64,000 nucleotides of DNA, taken from Sisyra terminalis (taxonomy: Eukaryota > Arthropoda > Insecta > Neuroptera > Sisyridae). A program made the translations under genes and the position numbers. Location of the stretch: positions 12,710,001 to 12,774,000 of the forward strand of contig OY292280.1 in assembly GCA_958496175.1 (NCBI GenBank). The letters run 5' to 3'. Positions within the stretch are counted from its first letter, which is position 1. Every line of letters starts with the position of its first letter. This document shows, one piece after another, positions 1 to 15,373 of this stretch. The notes below the pieces were generated by a model, which saw only the letters and a list, made by a program, of their open reading frames with translations, did not search any database and was not told the origin of the DNA.

Positions 1-3000
1 TTCAATTTTGGCGAAACAAAACATCCCTTATATCCTTATTATGCACTCGAAAATTGTCCTTTTTGAAACTTTGAAACGATATAGCGGGTGTTCTTTTGCA
101 CACAGGATAAAAAATTTTTCACTCCACATCTCACGTAAGGACATTGTTTAATAATCCGTTGCGAAAATTAGCTGTTATAAGGAAAAGTCACCCCTCAAAA
201 ATGACCTTTTTTTCAAGCCAATTTGGTAAAAGCGTTTTCACCTTCATAACTTTCAGTTTTAATTTTCCAGGGATCTAGTTAACCAATGCTTATGGTTTTT
301 TGCAGAGTGGTTAAGGATGATTTAATTTATAATATGCAATTCAATTTTGGCGAAACAAAACATCCCTTATATCCTTTTTATGCACTCGAAAATTGTCCTT
401 TTTGAAACTTTGAAACGATATTGCGGGTGTTCTTTTGCACTCAGGATAAAAATTTCTTCACTCCACATCTCACGTAAGGACATTTTTTAATAATCCGTCG
501 CGAAAATTAGCTGTTAAAAGGGAAAGTCACCCCTCAAAAATGACCTTTTTTTCAAGCCAATTTGGTGCAAGCGTTTTCACCTCCTTAATTTCCCAATTTA
601 ATTTTCCAAGGATCTAGTGAACCAATGCTTATGATTTTTTGCAGAGTGGTTAAGGATGATTTAATTTATAATATGCAATTCAATTTTGGCGAAACAAAAC
701 ATCCCTTATATCCTTTTTATGCACTCGAAAATTATCCTTTTTGAAACTTTGAAACGATATAGCGGGTGTTCTTTTGCACACAGGATAAAAAATTATTCAC
801 TACACATCTCACGTAAGGACATTGTTTAATAATCCGTCGCGAAAATTAGCTGTAATAAGGAAAAGTCACCCCTCAAAAATGACCTTTTTTTCAAGCCAAT
901 TTGGTGCAAGCGTTTTCACCTCCTTAATTTCCCAATTTAATTTTCCAAGGATCTAGTGAACCAATGCTTATGATTTTTTGCATAGTGGTTAAGGGTGATT
1001 TAATTTATAATATGCAATTCAATTATGGCGAAACAAAACATCCCTTATATCCTTTTTATGCACTCGAAAATTGTCCTTTTTGAAACTTTGAAACGATATT
1101 GCGGGTGTTCTTTTGCACTCAGGATAAAAATTTCTTCACTCCACATCTCACGTAAGGACATTTTTTAATAATCCGTCGCGAAAATTAGCTGTTAAAAGGG
1201 AAAGTCACCCCTCAAAAATGACCTTTTTTTCAAGCCAATTTGGTGCAAGCGTTTTCACCTCCTTAATTTCCCAATTTAATTTTCCAAGGATCAAGTTAAC
1301 CAATGCTTATGGTTTTTTGCAGAGTGGTTAAGGATGATTTAATTTATAATATGCAATTCAATTTTGGCGAAACAAAACATCCCTTATATCCTTATTATGC
1401 ACTCGAAAATTGTCCTTTTTGAAACTTTGAAGCGATATAGCGGGTGTTCTTTTGCACACAGGATAAAAAATTTTTCACTCCACATCTCACGTAAGGACAT
1501 TGTTTAATAATCCGTCGCGAAAATTAGCTGTTATAAGGAAAAGTCACCCCTCAAAAATGACCTTTTTTTCAAGCCAATTTGGTGCAAGCGTTTTCACCTC
1601 CTTAATTTCCCAATTTAATTTTCCAAGGATCTAGTGAACCAATGCTTATGATTTTTTGCATAGTGGTTAAGGGTGATTTAATTTATAATATGCAATTCAA
1701 TTTTGGCGAAACAAAACATCCCTTATATCCTTTTTATGCACTCGAAAATTGTCCTTTTTGAAACTTTGAAACGATATTGCGGGTGTTCTTTTGCACTCAG
1801 GATAAAAATTTCTTCACTCCACATCTCACGTAAGGACATTTTTTAATAATCCGTCGCGAAAATTAGCTGTTAAAAGGGAAAGTCACCCCTCAAAAATGAC
1901 CTTTTTTTCAAGCCAATTTGGTGCAAGCGTTTTCACCTCCTTAATTTCCCAATTTAATTTTCCAAGGATCAAGTTAACCAATGCTTATGGTTTTTTGCAG
2001 AGTGGTTAAGGATGATTTAATTTATAATATGCAATTCAATTTTGGCGAAACAAAACATCCCTTATATCCTTATTATGCACTCGAAAATTGTCCTTTTTGA
2101 AACTTTGAAACGATATAGCGGGTGTTCTTTTGCACACAGGATAAAAAATTTTTCACTCCACATCTCACGTAAGGACATTGTTTAATAATCCGTTGCGAAA
2201 ATTAGCTGTTATAAGGAAAAGTCACCCCTCAAAAATGACCTTTTTTTCAAGCCAATTTGGTAAAAGCGTTTTCACCTTCATAACTTTCAGTTTTAATTTT
2301 CCAGGGATCTAGTTAACCAATGCTTATGGTTTTTTGCAGAGTGGTTAAGGATGATTTAATTTATAATATGCAATTCAATTTTGGCGAAACAAAACATCCC
2401 TTATATCCTTTTTATGCACTCGAAAATTGTCCTTTTTGAAACTTTGAAACGATATTGCGGGTGTTCTTTTGCACTCAGGATAAAAATTTCTTCACTCCAC
2501 ATCTCACGTAAGGACATTTTTTAATAATCCGTCGCGAAAATTAGCTGTTAAAAGGGAAAGTCACCCCTCAAAAATGACCTTTTTTTCAAGCCAATTTGGT
2601 GCAAGCGTTTTCACCTCCTTAATTTCCCAATTTAATTTTCCAAGGATCTAGTGAACCAATGCTTATGATTTTTTGCAGAGTGGTTAAGGATGATTTAATT
2701 TATAATATGCAATTCAATTTTGGCGAAACAAAACATCCCTTATATCCTTTTTATGCACTCGAAAATTATCCTTTTTGAAACTTTGAAACGATATAGCGGG
2801 TGTTCTTTTGCACACAGGATAAAAAATTATTCACTACACATCTCACGTAAGGACATTGTTTAATAATCCGTCGCGAAAATTAGCTGTTATAAGGAAAAGT
2901 CACCCCTCAAAAATGACCTTTTTTTCAAGCCAATTTGGTGCAAGCGTTTTCACCTCCTTAATTTCCCAATTTAATTTTCCAAGGATCTAGTGAACCAATG

Positions 3001-6000
3001 CTTATGATTTTTTGCATAGTGGTTAAGGGTGATTTAATTTATAATATGCAATTCAATTATGGCGAAACAAAACATCCCTTATATCCTTTTTATGCACTCG
3101 AAAATTGTCCTTTTTGAAACTTTGAAACGATATTGCGGGTGTTCTTTTGCACTCAGGATAAAAATTTCTTCACTCCACATCTCACGTAAGGACATTTTTT
3201 AATAATCCGTCGCGAAAATTAGCTGTTAAAAGGGAAAGTCACCCCTCAAAAATGACCTTTTTTTCAAGCCAATTTGGTGCAAGCGTTTTCACCTCCTTAA
3301 TTTCCCAATTTAATTTTCCAAGGATCTAGTTAACCAATGCTTATGGTTTTTTGCAGAGTGGTTAAGGATGATTTAATTTATAATATGCAATTCAATTTTG
3401 GCGAAACAAAACATCCCTTATATCCTTATTATGCACTCGAAAATTGTCCTTTTTGAAACTTTGAAACGATATAGCGGGTGTTCTTTTGCACACAGGATAA
3501 AAAATTTTTCACTCCACATCTCACGTAAGGACATTGTTTAATAATCCGTTGCGAAAATTAGCTGTTATAAGGAAAAGTCACCCCTCAAAAATGACCTTTT
3601 TTTCAAGCCAATTTGGTAAAAGCGTTTTCACCTTCATAACTTTCAGTTTTAATTTTCCAGGGATCTAGTTAACCAATGCTTATGGTTTTTTGCAGAGTGG
3701 TTAAGGATGATTTAATTTATAATATGCAATTCAATTTTGGCGAAACAAAACATCCCTTATATCCTTTTTATGCACTCGAAAATTGTCCTTTTTGAAACTT
3801 TGAAACGATATTGCGGGTGTTCTTTTGCACTCAGGATAAAAATTTCTTCACTCCACATCTCACGTAAGGACATTTTTTAATAATCCGTCGCGAAAATTAG
3901 CTGTTAAAAGGGAAAGTCACCCCTCAAAAATGACCTTTTTTTCAAGCCAATTTGGTGCAAGCGTTTTCACCTCCTTAATTTCCCAATTTAATTTTCCAAG
4001 GATCTAGTGAACCAATGCTTATGATTTTTTGCATAGTGGTTAAGGGTGATTTAATTTATAATATGCAATTCAATTTTGGCGAAACAAAACATCCCTTATA
4101 TCCTTTTTATGCACTCGAAAATTGTCCTTTTTGAAACTTTGAAACGATATTGCGGGTGTTCTTTTGCACTCAGGATAAAAATTTCTTCACTCCACATCTC
4201 ACGTAAGGACATTTTTTAATAATCCGTCGCGAAAATTAGCTGTTAAAAGGGAAAGTCACCCCTCAAAAATGACCTTTTTTTCAAGCCAATTTGGTGCAAG
4301 CGTTTTCACCTCCTTAATTTCCCAATTTAATTTTCCAAGGATCTAGTTAACCAATGCTTATGATTTTTTGCATAGTGGTTAAGGGTGATTTAGTTTATAA
4401 TATGCAATTCAATTTTGGCGAAACAAAACATCCCTTATATCCTTTTTATGCACTCGAAAATTGTCCTTTTTGAAACTTTGAAACGATATAGCGGGTGTTC
4501 TTTTGCACACAGGATAAAAAATTTTTCACTCCACTTCTCACGTAAGGACATTGTTTAATAATCCGTCGCGAAAATTAGCTGTTAAAAGGGAAAGTCACCC
4601 CTCAAAAATGACCTTTTTTTCAAGCCAATTTGGTGCAAGCGTTTTCACCTCCTTAATTTCCCAATTTAATTTTCCAAGGATCTAGTGAACCAATGCTTAT
4701 GATTTTTTGCAGAGTGGTTAAGGATGATTTAATTTATAATATGCAATTCAATTTTGGCGAAACAAAACATCCCTTATATCCTTTTTATGCACTCGAAAAT
4801 TATCCTTTTTGAAACTTTGAAACGATATAGCGGGTGTTCTTTTGCACACAGGATAAAAAATTATTCACTACACATCTCACGTAAGGACATTGTTTAATAA
4901 TCCGTCGCGAAAATTAGCTGTTATAAGGAAAAGTCACCCCTCAAAAATGACCTTTTTTTCAAGCCAATTTGGTGCAAGCGTTTTCACCTCCTTAATTTCC
5001 CAATTTAATTTTCCAAGGATCTAGTGAACCAATGCTTATGATTTTTTGCATAGTGGTTAAGGGTGATTTAATTTATAATATGCAATTCAATTATGGCGAA
5101 ACAAAACATCCCTTATATCCTTTTTATGCACTCGAAAATTGTCCTTTTTGAAACTTTGAAACGATATTGCGGGTGTTCTTTTGCACTCAGGATAAAAATT
5201 TCTTCACTCCACATCTCACGTAAGGACATTTTTTAATAATCCGTCGCGAAAATTAGCTGTTAAAAGGGAAAGTCACCCCTCAAAAATGACCTTTTTTTCA
5301 AGCCAATTTGGTGCAAGCGTTTTCACCTCCTTAATTTCCCAATTTAATTTTCCAAGGATCAAGTTAACCAATGCTTATGGTTTTTTGCAGAGTGGTTAAG
5401 GATGATTTAATTTATAATATGCAATTCAATTTTGGCGAAACAAAACATCCCTTATATCCTTATTATGCACTCGAAAATTGTCCTTTTTGAAACTTTGAAA
5501 CGATATAGCGGGTGTTCTTTTGCACACAGGATAAAAAATTTTTCACTCCACATCTCACGTAAGGACATTGTTTAATAATCCGTCGCGAAAATTAGCTGAT
5601 AAAAGGGAAAGTCACCCCTCAAAAATGACCTTTTTTTCAAGCCAATTTGGTGCAAGCGTTTTCACCTCCTTAATTTCCCAATTTAATTTTCCAAGGATCT
5701 AGTTAACCAATGCTTATGGTTTTTTGCAGAGTGGTTAAGGATGATTTAATTTATAATATGCAATTCAATTTTGGCGAAACAAAACATCCCTTATATCCTT
5801 ATTATGCACTCGAAAATTGTCCTTTTTGAAACTTTGAAACGATATAGCGGGTGTTCTTTTGCACACAGGATAAAAAATTTTTCACTCCACATCTCACGTA
5901 AGGACATTGTTTAATAATCCGTTGCGAAAATTAGCTGTTATAAGGAAAAGTCACCCCTCAAAAATGACCTTTTTTTCAAGCCAATTTGGTAAAAGCGTTT

Positions 6001-6102
6001 TCACCTTCATAACTTTCAGTTTTAATTTTCCAGGGATCTAGTTAACCAATGCTTATGGTTTTTTGCAGAGTGGTTAAGGATGATTTAATTTATAATATGC
6101 AA
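1..6102 (+). repeat. Hexameric higher-order repeat (2034 bp) inside array 1
   Basis: A distinctive pair of adjacent monomers recurs with starts at 679, 2713 and 4747, spaced exactly 2034 bp (6 x 339). The first monomer has GAAAATTATCC and TTATTCACTACAC; the second has AATTATGGCG. The preceding pair of subtypes at 1/340 recurs at 2035/2374. Positions five and six of the hexamer vary between copies, so the higher-order repeat is imperfect. To the right (6103-15325) the same subtypes continue in shuffled blocks rather than a clean period. Confidence 0.8.
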
Positions 6103-9100
6103 TTCAATTTTGGCGAAACAAAACATCCCTTATATCCTTTTTATGCACTCGAAAATTGTCCTTTTTGAAACTTTGAAACGATATTGCGGGTGTTCTTTTG
6201 CACTCAGGATAAAAATTTCTTCACTCCACATCTCACGTAAGGACATTTTTTAATAATCCGTCGCGAAAATTAGCTGTTAAAAGGGAAAGTCACCCCTCAA
6301 AAATGACCTTTTTTTCAAGCCAATTTGGTGCAAGCGTTTTCACCTCCTTAATTTCCCAATTTAATTTTCCAAGGATCTAGTGAACCAATGCTTATGATTT
6401 TTTGCATAGTGGTTAAGGGTGATTTAATTTATAATATGCAATTCAATTTTGGCGAAACAAAACATCCCTTATATCCTTTTTATGCACTCGAAAATTGTCC
6501 TTTTTGAAACTTTGAAACGATATTGCGGGTGTTCTTTTGCACTCAGGATAAAAATTTCTTCACTCCACATCTCACGTAAGGACATTTTTTAATAATCCGT
6601 CGCGAAAATTAGCTGTTAAAAGGGAAAGTCACCCCTCAAAAATGACCTTTTTTTCAAGCCAATTTGGTGCAAGCGTTTTCACCTCCTTAATTTCCCAATT
6701 TAATTTTCCAAGGATCTAGTTAACCAATGCTTATGATTTTTTGCATAGTGGTTAAGGGTGATTTAGTTTATAATATGCAATTCAATTTTGGCGAAACAAA
6801 ACATCCCTTATATCCTTTTTATGCACTCGAAAATTGTCCTTTTTGAAACTTTGAAACGATATAGCGGGTGTTCTTTTGCACACTGGATAAAAAATTATTC
6901 ACTCCACATCTCACGTAAGGACATTGTTTAATAATCCGTCGCGAAAATTAGCTGTTATAAGGAAAAGTCACCCCTCAAAAATGACCTTTTTTTCAAGCCA
7001 ATTGGGTGCAAGCGTTTTCACCTCCTTAATTTCCCAATTTAATTTTCCAAGGATCTAGTCAACCAATGCTTATGATTTTTTGCATAGTGGTTATGGGTGA
7101 TTTATTTTATAATATGCAATTCAATTTTGGCGAAACAAAACATCCCTTATATCCTTTTTATGCACTCGAAAATTGTCCTTTTTGAAACTTTGAAACGATA
7201 TAGCGGGTGTTCTTTTGCACACAGGATAAAAAATTTTTCACTCCACTTCTCACGTAAGGACATTGTTTAATAATCCGTCGCGAAAATTAGCTGTTAAAAG
7301 GGAAAGTCACCCCTCAAAAATGACCTTTTTTTCAAGCCAATTGGGTGCGAGCGTTTTCACCTCCTTAATTTCCCTATTTGATTTTCCAAGGATCTAGTCA
7401 ACCAATGCTTATGGTTTTTTGCAGAGTGGTTAAGGATGATTTAATTTATAATATGCAATTCAATTTTGGCGAAACAAAACATCCCTTATATCCTTATTAT
7501 GCACTCGAAAATTGTCCTTTTTGAAACTTTGAAACGATATTGCGGGTGTTCTTTTGCACTCAGGATAAAAATTTCTTCACTCCACATCTCACGTAAGGAC
7601 ATTTTTTAATAATCCGTCGCGAAAATTAGCTGTTAAAAGGGAAAGTCACCCCTCAAAAATGACCTTTTTTTCAAGCCAATTTGGTGCAAGCGTTTTCACC
7701 TCCTTAATTTCCCAATTTAATTTTCCAAGGATCTAGTGAACCAATGCTTATGATTTTTTGCATAGTGGTTAAGGGTGATTTAATTTATAATATGCAATTC
7801 AATTTTGGCGAAACAAAACATCCCTTATATCCTTTTTATGCACTCGAAAATTGTCCTTTTTGAAACTTTGAAACGATATAGCGGGTGTTCTTTTGCACAC
7901 AGGATAAAAAATTTTTCACTCCACTTCTCACGTAAGGACATTGTTTAATAATCCGTCGCGAAAATTAGCTGTTATAAGGAAAAGTCACCCCTCAAAAATG
8001 ACCTTTTTTTCAAGCCAATTTGGTGCAAGCGTTTTCACCTCCTTAATTTCCCAATTTAATTTTCCAAGGATCTAGTGAACCAATGCTTATGATTTTTTGC
8101 ATAGTGGTTAAGGGTGATTTAATTTATAATATGCAATTCAATTATGGCGAAACAAAACATCCCTTATATCCTTTTTATGCACTCGAAAATTGTCCTTTTT
8201 GTAACTTTGAAACGATATTGCGGGTGTTCTTTTGCACTCAGGATAAAAATTTCTTCACTCCACATCTCACGTAAGGACATTTTTTAAAAATCCGTCGCGA
8301 AAATTAGCTGTTAAAAGGGAAAGTCACCCCTCAAAAATGACCTTTTTTTCAAGCCAATTTGGTGCAAGCGTTTTCACCTCCTTAATTTCCCAATTTAATT
8401 TTCCAAGGATCTAGTTAACCAATGCTTATGGTTTTTTGCAGAGTGGTTAAGGATGATTTAATTTATAATATGCAATTCAATTTTGGCGAAACAAAACATC
8501 CCTTATATCCTTATTATGCACTCGAAAATTGTCCTTTTTGAAACTTTGAAACGATATAGCGGGTGTTCTTTTGCACACAGGATAAAAAATTTTTCACTCC
8601 ACATCTCACGTAAGGACATTGTTTAATAATCCGTTGCGAAAATTAGCTGTTATAAGGAAAAGTCACCCCTCAAAAATGACCTTTTTTTCAAGCCAATTTG
8701 GTAAAAGCGTTTTCACCTTCATAACTTTCAGTTTTAATTTTCCAGGGATCTAGTTAACCAATGCTTATGGTTTTTTGCAGAGTGGTTAAGGATGATTTAA
8801 TTTATAATATGCAATTCAATTTTGGCGAAACAAAACATCCCTTATATCCTTTTTATGCACTCGAAAATTGTCCTTTTTGAAACTTTGAAACGATATTGCG
8901 GGTGTTCTTTTGCACTCAGGATAAAAATTTCTTCACTCCACATCTCACGTAAGGACATTTTTTAATAATCCGTCGCGAAAATTAGCTGTTAAAAGGGAAA
9001 GTCACCCCTCAAAAATGACCTTTTTTTCAAGCCAATTTGGTGCAAGCGTTTTCACCTCCTTAATTTCCCAATTTAATTTTCCAAGGATCTAGTTAACCAA

Positions 9101-12100
9101 TGCTTATGATTTTTTGCATAGTGGTTAAGGGTGATTTAGTTTATAATATGCAATTCAATTTTGGCGAAACAAAACATCCCTTATATCCTTTTTATGCACT
9201 CGAAAATTGTCCTTTTTGAAACTTTGAAACGATATAGCGGGTGTTCTTTTGCACACTGGATAAAAAATTATTCACTCCACATCTCACGTAAGGACATTGT
9301 TTAATAATCCGTCGCGAAAATTAGCTGTTATAAGGAAAAGTCACCCCTCAAAAATGACCTTTTTTTCAAGCCAATTGGGTGCAAGCGTTTTCACCTCCTT
9401 AATTTCCCAATTTAATTTTCCAAGGATCTAGTCAACCAATGCTTATGATTTTTTGCATAGTGGTTATGGGTGATTTAATTTATAATATGCAATTCAATTT
9501 TGGCGAAACAAAACATCCCTTATATCCTTTTTATGCACTCGAAAATTGTCCTTTTTGAAACTTTGAAACGATATTGCGGGTGTTCTTTTGCACTCAGGAT
9601 AAAAATTTCTTCACTCCACATCTCACGTAAGGACATTTTTTAATAATCCGTCGCGAAAATTAGCTGATAAAAGGGAAAGTCACCCCTCAAAAATGACCTT
9701 TTTTTCAAGCCAATTTGGTGCAAGCGTTTTCACCTCCTTAATTTCCCAATTTAATTTTCCAAGGATCTAGTTAACCAATGCTTATGGTTTTTTGCAGAGT
9801 GGTTAAGGATGATTTAATTTATAATATGCAATTCAATTTTGGCGAAACAAAACATCCCTTATATCCTTATTATGCACTCGAAAATTGTCCTTTTTGAAAC
9901 TTTGAAACGATATAGCGGGTGTTCTTTTGCACACAGGATAAAAAATTTTTCACTCCACATCTCACGTAAGGACATTGTTTAATAATCCGTTGCGAAAATT
10001 AGCTGTTATAAGGAAAAGTCACCCCTCAAAAATGACCTTTTTTTCAAGCCAATTTGGTAAAAGCGTTTTCACCTTCATAACTTTCAGTTTTAATTTTCCA
10101 GGGATCTAGTTAACCAATGCTTATGGTTTTTTGCAGAGTGGTTAAGGATGATTTAATTTATAATATGCAATTCAATTTTGGCGAAACAAAACATCCCTTA
10201 TATCCTTTTTATGCACTCGAAAATTGTCCTTTTTGAAACTTTGAAACGATATTGCGGGTGTTCTTTTGCACTCAGGATAAAAATTTCTTCACTCCACATC
10301 TCACGTAAGGACATTTTTTAATAATCCGTCGCGAAAATTAGCTGTTAAAAGGGAAAGTCACCCCTCAAAAATGACCTTTTTTTCAAGCCAATTTGGTGCA
10401 AGCGTTTTCACCTCCTTAATTTCCCAATTTAATTTTCCAAGGATCTAGTTAACCAATGCTTATGATTTTTTGCATAGTGGTTAAGGGTGATTTAGTTTAT
10501 AATATGCAATTCAATTTTGGCGAAACAAAACATCCCTTATATCCTTTTTATGCACTCGAAAATTGTCCTTTTTGAAACTTTGAAACGATATAGCGGGTGT
10601 TCTTTTGCACACTGGATAAAAAATTATTCACTCCACATCTCACGTAAGGACATTGTTTAATAATCCGTCGCGAAAATTAGCTGTTATAAGGAAAAGTCAC
10701 CCCTCAAAAATGACCTTTTTTTCAAGCCAATTGGGTGCAAGCGTTTTCACCTCCTTAATTTCCCAATTTAATTTTCCAAGGATCTAGTCAACCAATGCTT
10801 ATGATTTTTTGCATAGTGGTTATGGGTGATTTAATTTATAATATGCAATTCAATTTTGGCGAAACAAAACATCCCTTATATCCTTTTTATGCACTCGAAA
10901 ATTGTCCTTTTTGAAACTTTGAAACGATATAGCGGGTGTTCTTTTGCACACAGGATAAAAAAATTTTCACTCCACATCTCACGTATGGACATTGTTTAAT
11001 AATTTGTTGCGAAAATTAGCTGTTATAAGGAAAAGTCACCCCTCATAAATGACCATTTTTTCAAGCCAATTTGGTGCAAGCGTTTTCACCTCCTTAATTT
11101 CCCAATTTAATTTTCCAAGGATCTAGAACACCAATGCTTATGATTTTTTGCATAGTGGTTAAGGGTGATTTAGTTTATAATATGCAATTCAATTTTGGCG
11201 AAACAAAACATCCCTTATATCCTTTTTATGCACTCGAAAATTGTCCTTTTTGAAACTTTGAAACGATATAGCGGGTGTTCTTTTGCACACAGGATAAAAA
11301 ATTTTTCACTCCACATCTCACGTAAGGACATTGTTTAATAATCCGTCACGAAAATTAGCTGTTAAAAGGGAAAGTCACCCCTCAAAAATGACCTTTTTTT
11401 CAAGCCAATTTGGTGCGAGCATTTTCACCTCCTTAATTTCCCAATTTCATTTTCCAAGGATCTAGTTAACCAATGCTTATGATTTTTTGCATAGTGGTTA
11501 AGGGTGATTTAATTTATAATATGCAATTCAATTTTGGCGAAACAAAACATCCCTTATATCCTTTTTATGCACTCGAAAATTTTCCATTTTGAAACTTTGA
11601 AACGATATTGCGGGTGTTCTTTTGCACTCAGGATAAAAATTTCTTCACTCCACATCTCACGTAAGGATATTTTTTAATAATCCGTCGCGAAAATTAGCTG
11701 TTAAAAGGGAAAGTCACCCCTCAAAAATGACCTTTTTTTCAAGCCAATTTGGTGCAAGCGTTTTCACCTCCTTAATTTCCCAATTTAATTTTCCAAGGAT
11801 CTAGTTAACCAATGCTTATGGTTTTTTGCAGAGTGGTTAAGGATGATTTAATTTATAATATGCAATTCAATTTTGGCGAAACAAAACATCCCTTATATCC
11901 TTTTTATGCACTCGAAAATTGTCCTTTTTGAAACTTTGAAACGATATTGCGGGTGTTCTTTTGCACTCAGGATAAAAATTTCTTCACTCCACATCTCACG
12001 TAAGGACATTTTTTAATAATCCGTCGCGAAAATTAGCTGTTAAAAGGGAAAGTCACCCCTCAAAAATGACCTTTTTTTCAAGCCAATTTGGTGCAAGCGT

Positions 12101-15100
12101 TTTCACCTCCTTAATTTCCCAATTTAATTTTCCAAGGATCTAGTTAACCAATGCTTATGGTTTTTTGCAGAGTGGTTAAGGATGATTTAATTTATAATAT
12201 GCAATTCAATTTTGGCGAAACAAAACATCCCTTATATCCTTATTATGCACTCGAAAATTGTCCTTTTTGAAACTTTGAAACGATATAGCGGGTGTTCTTT
12301 TGCACACAGGATAAAAAATTTTTCACTCCACATCTCACGTAAGGACATTGTTTAATAATCCGTCGCGAAAATTAGCTGATAAAACGGAAAGTCACCCCTC
12401 AAAAATGACCTTTTTTTCAAGCCAATTTGGTAAAAGCGTTTTCACCTTCATAACTTTCAGTTTTAATTTTCCAGGGATCTAGTTAACCAATGCTTATGGT
12501 TTTTTGCAGAGTGGTTAAGGATGATTTAATTTATAATATGCAATTCAATTTTGGCGAAACAAAACATCTCTTATATCCTTTTTATGCACTCGAAAATTGT
12601 CCTTTTTGAAACTTTGAAACGATATTGCGGGTGTTCTTTTGCACTCAGGATAAAAATTTCTTCACTCCACATCTCACGTAAGGACATTTTTTAATAATCC
12701 GTCGCGAAAATTAGCTGTTAAAAGGGAAAGTCACCCCTCAAAAATGACCTTTTTTTCAAGCCAATTTGGTGCAAGCGTTTTCACCTCCTTAATTTCCCAA
12801 TTTAATTTTCCTAGGATCTAGTGAACCAATGCTTATGATTTTTTGCATAGTGGTTAAGGGTGATTTAATTTATAATATGCAATTCAATTTTGGCGAAACA
12901 AAACATCCCTTATATCCTTTTTATGCACTCGAAAATTGTCCTTTTTGAAACTTTGAAACGATATTGCGGGTGTTCTTTTGCACTCAGGATAAAAATTTCT
13001 TCACTCCACATCTCACGTAAGGACATTTTTTAATAATCCGTCGCGAAAATTAGCTGTTAAAAGGGAAAGTCACCCCTCAAAAATGACCTTTTTTTCAAGC
13101 CAATTTGGTGCAAGCGTTTTCTCCTCCTTAATTTCCCAATTTAATTTTCCAAGGATCTAGTTAACCAATGCTTATGGTTTTTTGCAGAGTGGTTAAGGAT
13201 GATTTAATTTATAATATGCAATTCAATTTTGGCGAAACAAAACATCCCTTATATCCTTTTTATGCACTCGAAAATTATCCTTTTTGAAACTTTGAAACGA
13301 TATAGCGGGTGTTCTTTTGCACACAGGTTAAAAAATTATTCACTACACATCTCACGTAAGGACATTGTTTAATAATCCGTCGCGAAAATTAGCTGTTAAA
13401 AGGGAAAGTCACCCCTCAAAAATGACCTTTTTTTCAAGCCAATTTGGTGCAAGCGTTTTCACCTCCTTAATTTCCCAATTTAATTTTCCAAGGATCTAGT
13501 GAACCAATGCTTATGATTTTTTGCATAGTGGTTAAGGGTGATTTAATTTATAATATGCAATTCAATTTTGGCGAAACAAAACATCCCTTATATCCTTTTT
13601 ATGCACTCGAAAATTGTCCTTTTTGAAACTTTGAAACGATATTGCGGGTGTTCTTTTGCACTCAGGATAAAAATTTCTTCACTCCACATCTCACGTAAGG
13701 ACATTTTTTAATAATCCGTCGCGAAAATTAGCTGTTAAAAGGGAAAGTCACCCCTCAAAAATGACCTTTTTTTCAAGCAAATTTGGTGCAAGCGTTTTCA
13801 CCTCCTTAATTTCCCAATTTAATTTTCCAAGGATCTAGTAAACCAATGCTTATGATTTTTCGCATTGTAGTTAAATGTGATTTAATTTATAATATGCAAT
13901 TCAATTTCGGCGAAACAAAACATCCCTTATATCCTTTTTATGCACTCGAAAATTGTCCTTTTTGAAACTTTGAAACGATATTGCGGGTGTTCTTTTGCAC
14001 ACTGGATAAAAATTTTTTCACTCCACATCTCACGTAAGGACATTGTTTAATAATCCGTTGCGAAAATTTGCTGTTATAAGGAAAAGTCACCCCTCAAAAA
14101 TGTCCTTTTTTTCAAGCCAATTTGGTAAAAGCGTTTTCACCTTCTTAACTTTCAGTTTTAATTTTCCAGGGATCTAGTGAACCAATGCTTATGATTTTTT
14201 GCATAGTGGTTAAGGATGATTTAATTTATAATATTCAATTCAATTTTGGCGAAACAAAACATCCCTTATATCCTTTTTATGCACTCGAAAATTGTCCTTT
14301 TTGAAACTTTGAAACGATATTGCGGGTGTTCTTTTGCACGCAGGATAAAAATTTTTGCACTCCACATCTCACGTAACGACATTGTTTAATAATCCGTTGC
14401 GAAAATTAGCTGTTATAAGGAAAAGTCACCCCTCATAAATGACCTTTTTTTCAAGCCAATTTGGTAAAAGCGTTTTCACCTCCTTAATTTCCCTATTTAA
14501 TTTTCCTAGGATCTAGTAAACCAATGCTTATGATTTTTTGTATAGTGGTTAAGGGTGATTTAATTTATAATATGCAATTCAATTTTGACGAAACAAATCA
14601 TCCCTTATATCCTTTTTATGCACTCGAAAATTGTCCTTTTTGAAACTTTGAAACGATATTGCGGGTGTTCTTTTGCACACAGGATAAAAAATTTTTCACT
14701 CCACATCTCACGTAAGGACATTGTTTAATAATCCGTTGCGAAAATTAGCTGTTATAAGGAAAAGTCACCCCTCAAAAATGACCTTTTTTTCAAGCCAATT
14801 TGGTGCAAGCGTTTTCACCTCCTTAATTTCCCTATTTAATTTTCCAAGGATCTAGAGAACCAATGCTTATGATTTTTTGCATAGTAGTTAAGGGTGATTT
14901 AATTTAAATATGCAATTCAATTTTGGCGAAACAAAACATCCCTTATATCCTTTTTATGCACTCGAAAATTGTCCTTTTTGAAACTTTGAAACGATATTGC
15001 GGGTGTCCTTTTGCACACAGGATAAAATTTTTTTCACTCCACATCTCACATAAGGACATTGTTAAATAATCCGTTGTGAAAATTATCTGTTATTAGGAAA

Positions 15101-15325
15101 AGTCACCCCTCAAAAATGTCCTTTTTTTCATGCCAATTTGGTAAAAGCGTTTTCACCTTCATAACTTTCAGTTTTAATTTTCCAGGGATCTAGTGAACCA
15201 ATGCTAATGATTTTTTGCATAGTGGTTAAGGATGATTTAGTTTATAATATGCAATTCAATTTTGGCGAAACAAATCATCCCTTATATCCTTTTTATGCAC
15301 TCGAAAATTGTCCTTTTTGAAACTT
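1..15325 (+). repeat. Satellite array 1, 339-bp monomer, about 45 copies, forward
   Basis: Head-to-tail tandem repeat. The landmark TTCAATTTTGGCGAAAC recurs at 1, 340, 679, 1018, 1357, 1696, 2035 and so on, giving a 339-bp period. Monomers differ by a few fixed substitutions that define subtypes: TTATTATGC or TTTTTATGC, ATAGCGGG or ATTGCGGG, CACACAGG or CACTCAGG, GTAAAAGCG or GTGCAAGCG, and AATTATGGCG in one subtype. The array runs off the left edge and becomes more divergent towards its right end (13800-15325), as expected at an array border. All open frames inside it are short and not conserved between monomers, so I call no genes. No function is visible. Confidence 0.97.
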
Positions 15326-15373
15326 GAAAATTAAACTTGAAAAAACTTGTCCTTAATTAAACTTGAAAAAACT
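15326..15373. other. Junction between satellite array 1 and the left inverted-repeat arm
   Basis: The last monomer stops within CTTTTTGAAACTTG. It is followed by a short A/T-rich patchwork in which AAACTTGAAAA is repeated three times before sequence shared with the right arm begins. The repeated short homology fits a microhomology or slippage join. Confidence 0.6.

Noticed and set aside
8083..8274. 63-codon open frame in array 1
   Set aside because: A single-monomer accident in the satellite; neighbouring monomers carry stops at the same positions.
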